The position numbers and the translations under genes were made by a program. A model generated the notes under the pieces. It was given only the letters and a program-made list of their open reading frames with translations, searched no databases and had not been told where the DNA came from. A DNA stretch of 37,341 nucleotides from Gammaproteobacteria bacterium (GTDB taxonomy: Bacteria; Pseudomonadota; Gammaproteobacteria; Pseudomonadales; Azotimanducaceae), in NCBI GenBank assembly GCA_009837725.1, contig VXSY01000142.1:1-37341 (forward strand). The letters are read 5' to 3'. How positions within the stretch are numbered: the stretch's first letter is position 1; each line of letters starts with the position of its first letter. Shown here piece by piece: positions 36,098 through 37,341 of the stretch.

Positions 36098-37171
36098 CTA
36101 CCCTTTCTTTGCGCTCGCGTCTTCCTTGGCAAGTCGCTTGTCGAAGTCCACCTGTCGGTCCTTCCCAACCCCGAAATCGCACGATGCCGCCTGCGCGTAT
36201 GCGAGCACCGCGTCCTCATCCAAAGGCACGGCGGTACGGACTCCGGCTCGGGAAATGGTCTCCCAAGCACTATCACATTCGGGATCCAGAGTCAGCAGGC
36301 AGCCGGCCCTCAGGAACCCGTCCATCGGCGCAGTGGCTGCAACCAGCGCCAAACCGAGAATATAGCGCCGTAGGGCCACGTCGTTGCTCCCGTTGCCCTC
36401 TAAGCGTCGGAGCGCGATCAGATTCACAGTTACATTGCGCCGAATCGAGCCTCTTGCGATGACTCCCCCGTGCGTGCCCACGGCAGGCACATGCACGAAC
36501 CCGCGTTGCGCCAATGGGCTCTTGGGGTTGCCCTCGGACTTCTCCCTATCCGCGTCGGAGAAGACATCTAGGTCGGCGTAGTCAACCGGCGGGTTGTACT
36601 GGGCGGAGCGGCGCAGTTCGTCAACGTCCTCTGCTCTGATGGTTGCCTGAATGACCCGCGGGAACTTGACCTGAGTATCTCGGGAATCCCAAACCCCGAA
36701 CACCAAAGATGTGGGACCAAGCTTGGCTATTGCCGTGGCATCGCCGCGACCGTCGTAGTCCAAAAAGGCGTCATGCACCTCTCCCTTGAGGGCTGTCGAG
36801 CGCACGATGGCATCGCCGAGCCGATGCCCCGCCTCAAGGAGGGAGACCGATTTCTCGTTCCCATACCTGATCTCGATCTGCGGCACCAGCGCAGCACGAG
36901 GATTCTCCGGGTCGTCGCGCCGCGCTGGCAAAAACGCCGGCTCCATGCGGTTGGCCTGTGCACCAACGCTGTCGATGGTGGCGATCTTGGTACCATCCGC
37001 AAGCTCGTCGATGTTGTAGTGGACATTCGCCTCCGAGTACGCATAGGTTGGCGGAAAGATCACGCCGCCCGGACCCTCCACCGGCATCAGTTCCTGACGC
37101 AAATGAAGTGCGACTGGGCCGTGCGGGTTGTCCGCCCAATCGTTGATCCGGTCCTCAGTTTCAGCAGTCAT
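36098..37171 (-). CDS. csb1: Type I-G (I-U) CRISPR-associated RAMP protein Csb1 (Cas7)
   Basis: IDSVGAQANRMEPAF, GHRLGDAIVRSTAL, GPTSLVFGVWDSRDTQVKFPRVIQATI, QRGFVHVPAVGTHGGVIARGSIRRNVTVNLIALRRL. Start set at internal ATG 37171 (MTAETEDRINDW). Confidence 0.88.
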   Translation of the reverse strand: MTAETEDRINDWADNPHGPVALHLRQELMPVEGPGGVIFPPTYAYSEANVHYNIDELADGTKIATIDSVGAQANRMEPAFLPARRDDPENPRAALVPQIEIRYGNEKSVSLLEAGHRLGDAIVRSTALKGEVHDAFLDYDGRGDATAIAKLGPTSLVFGVWDSRDTQVKFPRVIQATIRAEDVDELRRSAQYNPPVDYADLDVFSDADREKSEGNPKSPLAQRGFVHVPAVGTHGGVIARGSIRRNVTVNLIALRRLEGNGSNDVALRRYILGLALVAATAPMDGFLRAGCLLTLDPECDSAWETISRAGVRTAVPLDEDAVLAYAQAASCDFGVGKDRQVDFDKRLAKEDASAKKG

Positions 37172-37341
37172 TGGCCATTTCCTCGGTAACGTTGGTGATG
37201 CAGCGAGCCTGTCCTTCCTGTCCGGGCCAGTCCAAGTGCATCGTGAATCTGCGAAAGGGCGCACCCGGCACGGGCGGTGATTCGGCACCTAGTGTACTGT
37301 CTCCAATAGAACAGGTTTTATGACGCATCGGCGATTGCGGT

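Noticed and set aside
1-37341. tRNA, rRNA, prophage integrase or transposase genes
   Set aside because: None recognised by eye in either strand; no integration signatures found around the accessory tail.

Overview
High-GC bacterial chromosomal window, probably from a proteobacterium. It reads as a lipid- and membrane-focused core (about 1-24.5 kb), a purine and acyl-CoA carboxylase block (about 25.3-31.5 kb), then an accessory tail (31.6-37.3 kb) with hipBA, a PIN-domain nuclease and the csb2/csb1 genes of a type I-G (formerly I-U) CRISPR-Cas system. Leading observations: (1) Csb2 (Cas5-Cas6 type) has a ~47-aa C-terminal extension that looks like the toxin-binding tail of an antitoxin, and a PIN-family toxin gene starts inside its 3' end (38-nt overlap) with no separate antitoxin gene, suggesting a toxin-guarded Cas effector. 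(2) A eukaryote-like sterol C-24 methyltransferase is encoded next to an RND permease, a Rieske oxygenase and a DUF1295/steroid-5-alpha-reductase-like gene, a candidate bacterial sterol modification and transport locus. (3) Three TTCCCGNNCGGGAA-type palindromes lie ~50 bp apart upstream of hipB. (4) A two-hairpin repeat (36/41 identical between copies, differences mostly in loops) sits in frame inside a biotin carboxylase gene and at the N-terminus of a lipoprotein gene. (5) A two-component system has convergent regulator and kinase genes overlapping at their 3' ends, each at the end of a different lipid operon. Family calls are by eye from translated motifs; no database search was run.
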